DNA from: Halalkalibacterium ligniniphilum
GTDB lineage: Bacteria; Bacillota; Bacilli; Bacillales; Bacillaceae_D
Length of the DNA: 61,353 nt
Reading direction: 5' to 3'
Assembly (NCBI RefSeq): GCF_000334155.1
Contig: NZ_ANNK01000001.1
Span: forward strand, 1 to 61,353
Both the position numbers and the translations under genes were made by a program. The notes below the pieces were generated by a model. That model worked only from the letters and a program-made list of their open reading frames with translations. It was not told where the DNA came from and ran no database searches. Below are positions 38,265-46,955 of the stretch, one piece after another. Each line of letters begins with the position of its first letter. The first letter of the stretch is position 1.

Positions 38265-39629
38265 ATGAGTGATTTATTTGCAGACCGGACACCACCCCAA
38301 AATATTGAAGCGGAGCAAGCGGTTCTCGGTGCGATTTTTTTAGAGGAACATGCTCTTGTCACAGCCTCAGAACGACTCATTCCTGAAGATTTTTACCGTG
38401 CTGCTCATCAACGAATCTATCAAGTGATGCTTGATTTAGCAGAGAAAGGTGAACCCGTCGATCTTGTCACGGTCACCGCAGAGCTTCAGGATCGGAAGGC
38501 ACTTGACGATGTAGGAGGCGTCTCTTATTTAGGAGACTTGGCTAATTCTGTTCCAACAGCAGCAAATGTTGAGTATTACAGCCGAATTGTTGAGGAAAAA
38601 TCGTTGCTTCGCCGGCTGATCCGCGTTGCAACGAATATTGCCGCTGAAGGCTACACGAGTGAAGAAGAAGTGGATGCCATCTTAGATGAAGCAGAGAAGA
38701 CGATTCTTGATGTGTCACAGCGAAAAAATACGAGTGCCTTTGTCTCAATTAAAGATGTACTCGTTGAAACGTATGACAAGATCGAGATGCTGCAAAATAA
38801 TAAAGGGGATATCACCGGTATTCCAACTGGATTTATTGAGCTTGACCGAATGACGGCAGGGTTCCAACGAAATGATTTAATTATTGTTGCAGCCCGTCCT
38901 TCCGTTGGTAAAACCGCCTTTGCATTGAACATTGCTCAAAATGTGGCGACGAAAACGAGTGAAAATGTGGCGATTTTTAGTCTTGAGATGGGGGCGAGCC
39001 AGCTTGTTCAACGGATGCTGTGTGCGGAAGGAAACATCGATGCCCAGCGTATGCGAACAGGGGCTTTGAATGCTGAGGATTGGCAAAAGCTGACGATGGC
39101 AATGGGGAGTCTCGCAAGGGCAGGCATTTACATTGATGACACCCCTGGTATTAAAGTGAATGAGATTCGGGCGAAATGCCGTCGTCTCAAGCAAGAGCAG
39201 GGTCTAGGGATGGTATTAATCGACTATTTACAGCTCATCCAAGGAAGTGGACGCAGTGGTGAAAACCGTCAGCAGGAAGTATCTGAAATCTCCCGCTCAC
39301 TGAAAGGCTTGGCTCGTGAATTAGAGGTGCCTGTCATTGCCCTATCTCAGCTATCCCGTGGTGTTGAATCTCGTCAGGATAAGCGTCCGATGATGTCAGA
39401 TATTCGTGAGTCAGGAAGTATTGAGCAAGACGCTGATATTGTAGCATTTTTATATCGTGATGATTACTATGACAAAGAAACAGAAAATCAAAACATTATT
39501 GAAATCATTATTGCCAAGCAGCGGAATGGCCCTGTCGGAACCGTGGAGCTTGCTTTTGTAAAAGAATATAACAAATTTGTGAATTTAGATCGCCGGCATG
39601 ACGAACGGGACATGCCACCAGCTGGCTAA
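38265..39629 (+). CDS. dnaB: Replicative DNA helicase (DnaB; DnaC in B. subtilis)
   Basis: A 454-residue hexameric 5'-3' helicase of the replication fork. N-terminal domain (1-150) starting PPQNIEAEQAVLGAIF, a linker, and a RecA-type motor with Walker A ARPSVGKTAFALN (about 206-218), Walker B MVLIDYLQLIQG, and the QLSRGVESR motif. Identical in length to B. subtilis DnaC. ATG at 38265 follows AGGAGAGG; an upstream frame to 38226 is less likely. Confidence 0.98.
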   Translation: MSDLFADRTPPQNIEAEQAVLGAIFLEEHALVTASERLIPEDFYRAAHQRIYQVMLDLAEKGEPVDLVTVTAELQDRKALDDVGGVSYLGDLANSVPTAANVEYYSRIVEEKSLLRRLIRVATNIAAEGYTSEEEVDAILDEAEKTILDVSQRKNTSAFVSIKDVLVETYDKIEMLQNNKGDITGIPTGFIELDRMTAGFQRNDLIIVAARPSVGKTAFALNIAQNVATKTSENVAIFSLEMGASQLVQRMLCAEGNIDAQRMRTGALNAEDWQKLTMAMGSLARAGIYIDDTPGIKVNEIRAKCRRLKQEQGLGMVLIDYLQLIQGSGRSGENRQQEVSEISRSLKGLARELEVPVIALSQLSRGVESRQDKRPMMSDIRESGSIEQDADIVAFLYRDDYYDKETENQNIIEIIIAKQRNGPVGTVELAFVKEYNKFVNLDRRHDERDMPPAG

Positions 39630-39656
39630 CCTCTCTTTGCCGAGGTTAGCCTTTTT
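39624..39656 (+). terminator. dnaB terminator
   Basis: GGCTAACCTC pairs perfectly with GAGGTTAGCC, followed by TTTTT; it overlaps the dnaB stop. Confidence 0.92.
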
Positions 39657-39883
39657 AAAAGGTAAGAAAGAACAGCATGTCAAAGCGATCTCTCTGTTAG
39701 ATGTTCAAATAAACTTAGCAGGGAAGTTGTTTTTAATGCTGAAATACAAAAACGTTTGGCTCCAACGCCTTACGCTTTCTTATTAAAAATATCATGAGAA
39801 GGCTTTAGTGAGCTGCTATGTCCTTATGAGCGTTTGTTTCTCACAATGGTTAAAGGATTCTATAAAGGGGACAATCGGCAACA
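39657..39883. other. Intergenic DNA before purA control region
   Basis: About 230 bases with no supported gene; a 62-codon frame here (39598-39786) starts inside dnaB and has no ribosome site. A few bases after 39655 resemble the AAAAGGAAAGAAAG start of the dispersed repeat. Confidence 0.3.
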
Positions 39884-39930
39884 ATAGTACGAACAAAAGA
39901 TAAATAGACTATTAGTATTGTTCGTGTTTT
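39884..39930. promoter_or_regulatory. PurR operator (paired PurBoxes) of purA
   Basis: CGAAC (39890-39894) and GTTCG (39920-39924) are the cores of two inverted PurBoxes: TAGTACGAACAAA and, on the other strand, AAACACGAACAAT, both close to AWWWCCGAACWWT. Their separation (25 bases between the CGAAC cores) equals that of the B. subtilis pur operon. PurR with PRPP control predicts repression of purA by adenine. Confidence 0.72.
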
Positions 39931-39931
39931 A

Positions 39932-39960
39932 TTGACGCTGGCGCAGATGATTGGTATACT
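39932..39960 (+). promoter_or_regulatory. purA promoter
   Basis: TTGACG (39932-39937) and TATACT (39955-39960) with a 17-base spacer, directly downstream of the PurBoxes, 60 bases before purA. Confidence 0.75.
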
Positions 39961-40020
39961 GTTTGAGGGTTTTTGTTAATTAACTCGGTTCGACGAACGT
40001 CCGAGGCGGAGGTGCACGAG

Positions 40021-41307
40021 ATGTCATCAGTAGTTGTAGTTGGTACCCAATGGGGCGACGAAGGAAAAGGAAAAATCACAGACTATCTTTCTGAAAAAGC
40101 GGAAGTGGTTGCCCGTTACCAAGGTGGAAATAACGCGGGGCACACGATCGTTTTCGGGGGAGAAAAATATAAGCTGCATTTAATTCCTTCAGGGATTTTT
40201 TATAATGACAAAATTTGTGTGATAGGAAACGGAATGGTTATTGATCCAAAGGCCCTCGTCCAAGAGTTAGCCTACTTACACGAGCGGAATGTGGATACGG
40301 GTAATTTGCGTATTAGCAACCGTGCTCATGTGATTCTTCCTTATCACTTAAAGCTTGATATTGTTGAGGAAGAGCGAAAAGGCGCAAACAAAATTGGAAC
40401 AACGAAAAAAGGCATCGGCCCAGCCTATATGGACAAAGCTGCACGTATTGGTATTCGGATTGCCGATCTTTTAGATAAAGAAGTGTTTGAAGAAAAGCTA
40501 GAGCGTAACCTTAGCGAGAAAAATCGTCTCTTTGAAAAATATTATGAGGTGGATGGTTTTACAAAAGAAGAGATTCTTGATGAATACTTTGAGTATGGCC
40601 AGCAAATTGCTAAGTACGTATGTGATACATCTGTTGTCTTGAATGATGCATTAGATGAAGGCCGTCGTGTCCTTTTTGAAGGAGCCCAAGGGGTTATGCT
40701 TGATATTGACCAAGGTACGTATCCATTTGTTACTTCGTCAAACCCGATTGCAGGTGGAGTAACGATTGGCTCAGGTGTCGGTCCATCTAAAATCCATCAT
40801 GTTGTCGGTGTGTCAAAAGCATATACGACGCGTGTGGGGGATGGTCCTTTCCCAACAGAGCTTCATAATGAAATTGGTGATCAAATTCGTGAAGTGGGAA
40901 ATGAATATGGTACAACGACAGGTCGTCCTCGTCGTGTGGGCTGGTTCGATAGTGTTGTCGTACGACATGCTCGCCGAGTAAGCGGAATCACTGACCTATC
41001 TCTAAACTCCATCGACGTATTAACGGGCATTAAAACTTTGAAAATTTGTACAGCCTACAAATACAAAGGTGAAATTATTGAAGAGTTCCCAGCAAGCTTG
41101 AAGGTTCTTGCTGAATGTGAACCTGTTTATGAAGAGCTCCCAGGTTGGGATGAGGACATCACAGGGGTGAAATCACTTGATGAGTTACCTGTGAACGCGC
41201 GTCATTACATTGAGCGTATTTCCCAATTAACGGGAATTCCTTTAACGATTTTCTCTGTAGGACCAGATCGAAATCAAACAAATCTTGTCCGTGGTGTGTT
41301 TGCCTAA
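40021..41307 (+). CDS. purA: Adenylosuccinate synthetase
   Basis: A 428-residue enzyme joining IMP and aspartate with GTP in AMP synthesis. The GTP loop GDEGKGK lies at 12-18, the catalytic region GNNAGHT near 38, and TTTGRPRR near 300. Length is standard. ATG at 40021 has GGAGGTG before it; the open frame to 39973 lies in the promoter region. Regulated by PurR as judged from the upstream boxes. Confidence 0.98.
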   Translation: MSSVVVVGTQWGDEGKGKITDYLSEKAEVVARYQGGNNAGHTIVFGGEKYKLHLIPSGIFYNDKICVIGNGMVIDPKALVQELAYLHERNVDTGNLRISNRAHVILPYHLKLDIVEEERKGANKIGTTKKGIGPAYMDKAARIGIRIADLLDKEVFEEKLERNLSEKNRLFEKYYEVDGFTKEEILDEYFEYGQQIAKYVCDTSVVLNDALDEGRRVLFEGAQGVMLDIDQGTYPFVTSSNPIAGGVTIGSGVGPSKIHHVVGVSKAYTTRVGDGPFPTELHNEIGDQIREVGNEYGTTTGRPRRVGWFDSVVVRHARRVSGITDLSLNSIDVLTGIKTLKICTAYKYKGEIIEEFPASLKVLAECEPVYEELPGWDEDITGVKSLDELPVNARHYIERISQLTGIPLTIFSVGPDRNQTNLVRGVFA

Positions 41308-41317
41308 TCGATTATTT

Positions 41318-41351
41318 GGAGGAACGCAAGGAACCCCCTTGCGCTCCTCTT
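41318..41351 (+). terminator. Probable purA terminator
   Basis: GAGGAACGCAAGG pairs with CCTTGCGCTCCTC (one mismatch) over a short loop; only a weak T-run (TTAGATTT) follows. Confidence 0.6.
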
Positions 41352-41513
41352 AGATTTCCGATATCCTAAATAGGACAATACTCTCTGAAAATAATTTTAA
41401 AGAAAAAATAAAAGGTAGTTGCACTACCTAAACTTCTATGTTATTATAATCCTTGTCGTTAAGAACGAGTGTTGCTCGCCACAAGGCTTGTAAGCTTCGC
41501 TTCGTTTAATCTA

Positions 41514-41589
41514 GAGCCATTAGCTCAGTTGGTAGAGCATCTGACTTTTAATCAGAGGGTCGAAGGTTCGAGTCCTTCATGGCTCACCA
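41514..41589 (+). tRNA. tRNA-Lys (UUU)
   Basis: Cloverleaf with 7-bp acceptor GAGCCAT/ATGGCTC, D-loop AGTTGGTAGA, anticodon loop CTTTTAA (anticodon TTT), T-arm GGTTCGAGTCC and encoded CCA at 41587-41589. First gene of the tRNA cluster. Confidence 0.97.
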
Positions 41590-41780
41590 TTTATACAATG
41601 AAGTTCAGGACTCTCACCTACGGTTCCCAGTGCAGCAGGGAAGTAAATCGATGAGGTAGCAGCAGGACTAGCTTCGCGTCGGAGTCCTTCATGGCTCACC
41701 ATTTTCAAGAAGCAAGGCCTCTCACCTAAAATTCTCCGTGTAGTACGGAAGTAAAGAGGTAGCAAGACGAACTTCACATT
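41570..41780 (+). repeat. Tandem duplication carrying a second tRNA-Lys 3' end
   Basis: The last 21 bases of tRNA-Lys plus two more (41570-41592) recur identically at 41682-41704, 112 bases downstream. The spacers behind each copy are also related: both contain CTCTCACCTA, then GGAAGTAAA and GAGGTAGCA at similar distances. This looks like an old tandem duplication in which the second tRNA lost its 5' 50 or so bases. The leftover lacks D and anticodon arms, so it is not a tRNA. Confidence 0.8.
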
Positions 41781-41803
41781 GTTTGTGATTGATGTTTGTG
41801 AAT

Positions 41804-41878
41804 GGCCCGTTGGTCAAGCGGTTAAGACACCGCCCTTTCACGGCGGTAACACGGGTTCGAATCCCGTACGGGTCACCA
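41804..41878 (+). tRNA. tRNA-Glu (UUC)
   Basis: Acceptor GGCCCGT/ACGGGTC with one G-T pair, anticodon stem CCGCC/GGCGG around CTTTCAC (anticodon TTC), T-arm GGTTCGAATCC, and encoded CCA at 41876-41878. Confidence 0.97.
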
Positions 41879-41895
41879 TTTTATTTCATTGTTTT

Positions 41896-41972
41896 GGTCC
41901 GGTAGTTCAGTTGGTTAGAATGCCTGCCTGTCACGCAGGAGGTCGCGGGTTCGAGTCCCGTCCGGACCGCCA
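41896..41972 (+). tRNA. tRNA-Asp (GUC)
   Basis: Acceptor GGTCCGG/CCGGACC, anticodon stem CCTGC/GCAGG around CTGTCAC (anticodon GTC), T-arm GGTTCGAGTCC, discriminator G, encoded CCA. Confidence 0.97.
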
Positions 41973-42058
41973 TTTTACTTACATAGTAAGAGGAAAAGCC
42001 GAGAAACAGGGCTTATCTCAATACGTGAGTATCACATACTTTAAATAATTTTTATTAT

Positions 42059-42134
42059 GGCTCGGTAGCTCAGTTGGTAGAGCAATGGACTGAAAATCCA
42101 TGTGTCGGCGGTTCGATTCCGTCCCGAGCCACCA
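42059..42134 (+). tRNA. tRNA-Phe (GAA)
   Basis: Acceptor GGCTCGG/CCGAGCC, anticodon loop CTGAAAAT region with anticodon GAA, T-arm GGTTCGATTCC, encoded CCA at 42132-42134. Confidence 0.97.
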
Positions 42135-42149
42135 TTGATCTTTTTGATT

Positions 42150-42175
42150 TGGTTCTATTGGTAGAGTAAGAAGCG
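42150..42175 (+). pseudogene. tRNA-like 5' fragment
   Basis: TTTGGTTCTATTGGTAGAGT resembles the D-arm region of tRNAs (GCTCAATTGGTAGAGC) but no anticodon or T-arm follows. It lies where another tRNA gene could once have stood between tRNA-Phe and tRNA-Thr. Weak. Confidence 0.3.
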
Positions 42176-42278
42176 TTACATCGCTGAATGGACTGCGACT
42201 TGTCTCGACACCTAAGCGCCAAAGCTCTTCTTACAGAAGAAGAGACAACGAATCAGAGTTTGCATCTTTCAATACTAC

Positions 42279-42351
<73 letters not shown>

Positions 42352-42366
42352 CTCTTTAAAACGTAT

Positions 42367-42389
42367 CGTGCAGATTTGCACGTTTTTTT
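42367..42389 (+). terminator. tRNA cluster terminator
   Basis: CGTGCA-GATT-TGCACG followed by seven T, 16 bases after tRNA-Thr. Confidence 0.9.
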
Positions 42390-42409
42390 AATTTGTTAAG
42401 ATTTTTTTG

Positions 42410-42443
42410 GGACTGCTTGAAGGAAGAAGCAGTCCATTTTTTT
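42410..42443 (+). terminator. Second terminator after the tRNA cluster
   Basis: GGACTGCTT pairs with AAGCAGTCC across an eight-base loop, then ATTTTTTT. A back-up to the first. Confidence 0.85.
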
Positions 42444-42774
42444 ATGGATAAAACATCCATGAACGTTTTTTCATCCTATTGTCGAGCTCTAGTGTTTTCC
42501 GAGGAAAAGGGACGTTTTGTCACTTCATTTCCAGTTCATACCCTATTATCGTAACAAGAACATTACAATCTCTTATCAATTAATGACGTTTTGTCCGTTT
42601 AAATGGCCCATATGCTAAAATAGGAAAGGTTGTAAATGGTATTTTAGCTATAAAAAAATTGTTGAACGATAGAAACCACCGTGATTGGAAGGACTTCATT
42701 GTTTTATCAACTTGAATTGAAGCTCCGTCCCTTTTACAGAAAAGATCAGGAAAGCACTTGAGGAGGACAAACGG
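42444..42774. other. Upstream region of the M23 peptidase gene
   Basis: 330 bases without a gene. A likely promoter lies near 42590-42618 (TTGTCC ... CTAAAATA) but spacing is poor. TGTAAA-N5-TTTTAG at 42632-42648 is only a poor match to the WalR box. Confidence 0.3.
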
Positions 42775-44226
42775 ATGAAGCGGTTGCTGAAACGTGTGAT
42801 GCACCAGTTGCCTTCACACCTCTTTCGAAAGCGGATGCTTGCCGCAGTGACAGGAACCATTTTAATTGTTGCAGGAAACGCAGGAAGTGTGCAAGCAGAC
42901 TCAACATTAGAAACCGTCTATCATGTCTATGTAGATGGAAATCATATTGGTAGTTTGGAAGAAAAGAAAGCTTTTACGAACCTAACCGAAGCCTTAGTGG
43001 ATACATATAAGGAAGAGTATCCTGATCTCTCACTTCAAATAGAAGAAAGGATTCAAATCATCCCTGAAATGGTATTTGACACCAGAGTGAGTTCAAATCA
43101 GGCACAAACGCTTGAGAAGCTAGAAGCTTTGCTCTCTGTCAAAGCAAAAGCAACAGCGCTTGAAGTAAATGGAGATGCTATTCTTTATGTAAATGGTGAG
43201 GAAGCTGCAAAGGATGTCTTGAAAGACTTTATTGTGCAATATACAAGTGATGAGCAATTTGAGGCATTCTTGAATCGTCAAGTTGAAGAGGCAACACCGC
43301 AACTAGAGGTGGGAGAGCGATTTACGGAAAATATTGAACTCACTGAAGAAATCGAGCTTAAAGAGGTGCTAATTGAGCCACAGGCAGTGCTTTCTCCAAA
43401 AAAGGCTGTGGAGGCACTAAACAAAGGTGTTCGAAAGGAACAGATCTATCAGGTAAAGGAAGGGGATGTTCTTGGTTCGATTGCACATGCACATGATTTA
43501 ACGATGAACGACCTTCTTAGCTTAAATCCTGAATTGAAAGAGGATAGCATCCTCCAAATTGGGCAAGAGATAACAGTGATGGCTTACGAGCCAGTGACGG
43601 AAGTGAAAATCACTGAGCTGCGGAAAGTCGAAGAGGCGATTTTGTACGAAACGGAAGTCAAAGAGGATGACTCCTTATGGAAAGGGGAACAAAGGGTTAC
43701 CCAGCAAGGAGCGAAGGGTACACGGATTGTTGATTACACGATTGTCAAAAAGAGTGGTGAGACCATCCATCGTGAAAAAACAAACGTTGAGATCGTAAAA
43801 GAACCTGTGAAAAAAATTATCGTAAAAGGGACAAAGGAAATGCCATCACGAGGAACAGGGAGCCTTAGTTGGCCAGCAGTTGGTGGATACATTTCAAGCT
43901 ATCAGGGAGAACGCTGGGGACGATTCCACAAAGGGATTGATATTGCAAGACCAAGCAATTACAATATTCTTGCTGCGGATAATGGAAAGGTGACGTTTGC
44001 TGGCACTAGCGGTGGGTATGGAAACATGGTTCGCATTAATCATAATAATGGGATGGAAACTCTCTATGCTCATTTACGTTCCATTGATGTTCGTGTTGGT
44101 CAAACAGTGACACAAGGGCAAAAGATAGGTGTCATGGGTTCAACTGGAAACTCAACAGGCATTCACCTTCATTTTGAAGTTTATCAAAACGGACAGCTTA
44201 AAAATCCAATGGATTACTTAAACTAA
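42775..44226 (+). CDS. LysM-G5-M23 cell-wall endopeptidase
   Basis: A 483-residue secreted enzyme expected to cut peptidoglycan cross-links. Signal peptide about 1-41 (cleavage after VQA), an unassigned region with coiled tendency (45-215), a LysM domain (about 222-270, YQVKEGDVLGSIAHAHDL), a G5 domain (about 274-350), and a zinc peptidase M23 domain (about 370-480) with H385-x3-D389 and H464-x-H466 (HLHFE), all ligands present. It lies just before walR, and such genes are often in the WalR regulon, though I see no good WalR box. ATG after GAGGAGG. Confidence 0.9.
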   Translation: MKRLLKRVMHQLPSHLFRKRMLAAVTGTILIVAGNAGSVQADSTLETVYHVYVDGNHIGSLEEKKAFTNLTEALVDTYKEEYPDLSLQIEERIQIIPEMVFDTRVSSNQAQTLEKLEALLSVKAKATALEVNGDAILYVNGEEAAKDVLKDFIVQYTSDEQFEAFLNRQVEEATPQLEVGERFTENIELTEEIELKEVLIEPQAVLSPKKAVEALNKGVRKEQIYQVKEGDVLGSIAHAHDLTMNDLLSLNPELKEDSILQIGQEITVMAYEPVTEVKITELRKVEEAILYETEVKEDDSLWKGEQRVTQQGAKGTRIVDYTIVKKSGETIHREKTNVEIVKEPVKKIIVKGTKEMPSRGTGSLSWPAVGGYISSYQGERWGRFHKGIDIARPSNYNILAADNGKVTFAGTSGGYGNMVRINHNNGMETLYAHLRSIDVRVGQTVTQGQKIGVMGSTGNSTGIHLHFEVYQNGQLKNPMDYLN

Positions 44227-44232
44227 AAGATT

Positions 44233-44258
44233 ACCTCCGGGAAACCGGAGGTATTTTT
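44233..44258 (+). terminator. M23 peptidase terminator
   Basis: ACCTCCGG-GAAA-CCGGAGGT with a stable GNRA-type loop, followed by ATTTTT. Confidence 0.92.
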
Positions 44259-44310
44259 AAAAGGAAAGAAAGTATACGTTCCATGCTGTCTAGGAGTTCA
44301 TACAGGTTTC
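44258..44310 (+). repeat. Dispersed intergenic repeat, copy C (partial)
   Basis: AAAGGAAAGAAAGTATAC then TGCTGTCTAGGAG matches the first third of copy B (24163) and its family pattern; the rest is absent. Confidence 0.45.
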
Positions 44311-44349
44311 TGTAGTGGCAAAGGAAGAGAGAATGTAAATGAAAACCTA

Positions 44350-44378
44350 TTGGAAACAAGCAACAGAGTTTTTATACT
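44350..44378 (+). promoter_or_regulatory. walRKHIJ promoter
   Basis: TTGGAA (44350-44355) and TATACT (44373-44378) with a 17-base spacer, 46 bases before walR. Confidence 0.65.
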
Positions 44379-44423
44379 TGTGTTAAAATGAAGAGAGCAC
44401 TGTTGAAACGGAGCGGATGTTAC

Positions 44424-45131
44424 ATGGATAAACGGATTCTAGTAGTAGATGATGAAAAACCGATTGCTGATATTTTAAAGTTTAACTTAGAAAAGGAAGG
44501 GTTTGATGTTGTTTGTGCCTATGACGGGGCAGAGGCCATTGAGCTCGTTCATAAGGAAAAGCCAGATTTAATTCTTCTTGATATTATGCTCCCGAATAAA
44601 GATGGGATGGAAGTCTGTCGGGAGGTTCGTAAACAATTTGATATGCCGATTATTATGCTTACAGCCAAGGATTCAGAAATTGATAAAGTATTAGGGCTTG
44701 AGTTAGGAGCAGATGACTATGTGACGAAGCCATTCAGCACAAGAGAGCTGTTGGCACGTGTGAAAGCAAACCTACGCCGTACACAAAATACAGGTGAAGA
44801 GCAGCCTTCCTATAAGGAAATTGCTGTCGGTGATTTAACGATTCATCCTGAGGCCTATCTTGTCAAAAAGCGAGGCGAGTCCATTGAACTCACTCATCGT
44901 GAATTTGAATTGATTCACTATCTCGCAAAGCATTTAGGACAGGTCATGACCCGCGAACATTTGCTGCAAGCGGTATGGGGATATGATTATTTTGGGGATG
45001 TGCGAACGGTTGATGTAACAGTTCGCAGACTCCGTGAAAAGGTAGAAGACAATCCAAGCTATCCAACATGGATTATTACGCGGAGAGGCGTAGGGTACTA
45101 TTTGCGGCACCCTGATCAGGAGAACGTGTAA
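44424..45131 (+). CDS. walR: Essential response regulator WalR (YycF)
   Basis: A 235-residue OmpR-family regulator controlling cell-wall hydrolases. Phospho-acceptor D53 (LILLDIMLP), with D9-D10 and K102-region intact; C-terminal winged helix from about residue 130. ATG at 44424 gives the exact B. subtilis length; an upstream frame to 44388 adds 12 residues. Ribosome site is modest (GGAG). Followed directly by walK (no gap). Confidence 0.98.
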   Translation: MDKRILVVDDEKPIADILKFNLEKEGFDVVCAYDGAEAIELVHKEKPDLILLDIMLPNKDGMEVCREVRKQFDMPIIMLTAKDSEIDKVLGLELGADDYVTKPFSTRELLARVKANLRRTQNTGEEQPSYKEIAVGDLTIHPEAYLVKKRGESIELTHREFELIHYLAKHLGQVMTREHLLQAVWGYDYFGDVRTVDVTVRRLREKVEDNPSYPTWIITRRGVGYYLRHPDQENV

Positions 45132-46955
45132 ATGGAACGAAAGGTTGGTTTTTTCAAATCGATTCAATTTAAGCTGATTATTATTTATGTCTTGTTGATC
45201 TTAATCGCCATGCAAATTATAAGCGTCTACTTTACAAGACAGCTTGAGGACCAACTTGTGGAAAACCATTTTGAAATGCTTGAGGATCGGGCTGACTTGT
45301 TGGCATATAATCTAGCAGAGGAGCTTGCGACACCTCAGGAGGATCAGAGTGCATTAACAGCGGAGATTAACACCTTGCTCCGTGATTTTTTCTCCATTGA
45401 GAATTCAGAAGTTCAAGTCATAAATAGCAACCGAGTCGTTTTGGCTACATCAAGCTTTCAAAACCGTCATATTATTGGCCAGCAAAGCACGGAAGTTCGT
45501 GTGAAGCGAGCCTTGGTTGGAACGCCATATGAAGCGGTACTTCGAGACCCGCAAACCGGAAATCGGATGCGGGTGTTAGCCGTTCCGATTAAAACCGTCG
45601 ATGATGTCACCGTTGGAGCGATTTACATTGAGGCGTCCATTGAAGAAATTTATGACCAAATGCAAGAAATTAACAACATCCTAGCAAGTGGAACCTTTAT
45701 TGCATTAGCAATTACGGCAGTGTTGGTGATCCTGCTTGCCCGTACGATCACGGCTCCAATTTTAGATATGAGGAAGCAAGCGTTACGTATGGGATATGGA
45801 GACTTTTCTCGAAAGGTCAATGTCTACAGCACCGATGAAATTGGTCAGCTAGCCATGTCCTTTAATGATTTAACGATGAAGCTCAAAGAAGCAACGTTGA
45901 CGCGAGATCGAGAACAAAAAAAGCTACGTTCCGTTTTAACCCATATGACCGATGGGGTGATTGCGACCGATCAGGACGGGAAAATTATCCTCATGAACAA
46001 GCGAGCAGAAGAGCTGCTTAGCATTGAGAGTGAAAAAGCAATGGGTCAATCGCTACCGGATGTTCTTCGGCTAGATGAAACGTATGCCATTTATGACTTG
46101 TATGACTATTCCGAATCGGTCCTTCTTGATTTTAGTGATGATGATAAGGATTATTTGCTTCAAGCAAGCTTTTCTGTCATTCAAGAGGAAGATGGCCCTG
46201 TAAATGGGTTAATTACGGTTCTTCATGATGTGACGGAGCAAGAAAAGATTGATCAAGACCGCCGCGAGTTTGTAGCGAACGTATCGCACGAATTAAGGAC
46301 ACCTTTAACGACAATGAAAAGCTATTTAGAGGCTCTTGAAGGCGGAGTGATGTCCGATCCTGAGCTTGGTCCGCGTTTTTTAAAGGTCACCCAGGATGAG
46401 ACAGAACGGATGATTCGCCTTGTGAATGCGTTGCTGCAATTATCAAAAATTGATAGCCGTGATTACAAGCTCTCCTTTACTTGGGTTGATTTAGCTCAAT
46501 ATTTACATGAGATTATCGACCGATTTGAAATTGTGGCAAAAGATAAGAACATCCACTTTATCCGAAAAATTACGAAGCACAAGACATATGTAGAAATTGA
46601 CCGAGACAAGCTGACGCAAGTCCTTGATAATATCATCTCCAATGCAATGAAATACTCGCCTGAAGGTGGAAATATTACGGTGACGCTGCTTCATCAAGGA
46701 CATAATGTTCGCGTGAGTGTTTCAGATGAAGGGATGGGGATTCCGAGAGAAAGCCAAGGAAAAATCTTTGACCGCTTTTACCGTGTGGATAAGGCAAGAG
46801 CGCGGAGTGTCGGTGGCACGGGCCTTGGTTTAGCAATTGCAAAGGAGCTTGTTCACACCCACGGAGGGGAAATTTGGGTCCAAAGTGAGTATGGGAAAGG
46901 GACAACGATCTATTTCACTCTACCGTACTCAACATTCAAGGGGGAGGAGTCATGA
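45132..46955 (+). CDS. walK: Sensor histidine kinase WalK (YycG)
   Basis: A 607-residue membrane kinase that phosphorylates WalR. Membrane segments about 14-34 and 184-204 enclose an extracellular sensor domain; then HAMP (about 205-257), PAS (about 262-370), HisKA with phospho-acceptor H386 in NVSHELRTPL, and the ATPase domain with N box NAMKYSPEGG, and G boxes DEGMGIP and GGTGLGL. ATG after GGAG. The stop overlaps the walH start (ATGA). Confidence 0.98.
   Translation: MERKVGFFKSIQFKLIIIYVLLILIAMQIISVYFTRQLEDQLVENHFEMLEDRADLLAYNLAEELATPQEDQSALTAEINTLLRDFFSIENSEVQVINSNRVVLATSSFQNRHIIGQQSTEVRVKRALVGTPYEAVLRDPQTGNRMRVLAVPIKTVDDVTVGAIYIEASIEEIYDQMQEINNILASGTFIALAITAVLVILLARTITAPILDMRKQALRMGYGDFSRKVNVYSTDEIGQLAMSFNDLTMKLKEATLTRDREQKKLRSVLTHMTDGVIATDQDGKIILMNKRAEELLSIESEKAMGQSLPDVLRLDETYAIYDLYDYSESVLLDFSDDDKDYLLQASFSVIQEEDGPVNGLITVLHDVTEQEKIDQDRREFVANVSHELRTPLTTMKSYLEALEGGVMSDPELGPRFLKVTQDETERMIRLVNALLQLSKIDSRDYKLSFTWVDLAQYLHEIIDRFEIVAKDKNIHFIRKITKHKTYVEIDRDKLTQVLDNIISNAMKYSPEGGNITVTLLHQGHNVRVSVSDEGMGIPRESQGKIFDRFYRVDKARARSVGGTGLGLAIAKELVHTHGGEIWVQSEYGKGTTIYFTLPYSTFKGEES

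Noticed and set aside
42632-42648. WalR box before the M23 peptidase
   Set aside because: TGTAAA-N5-TTTTAG departs from TGTWAH-N5-TGTWAH at two positions in the second half.
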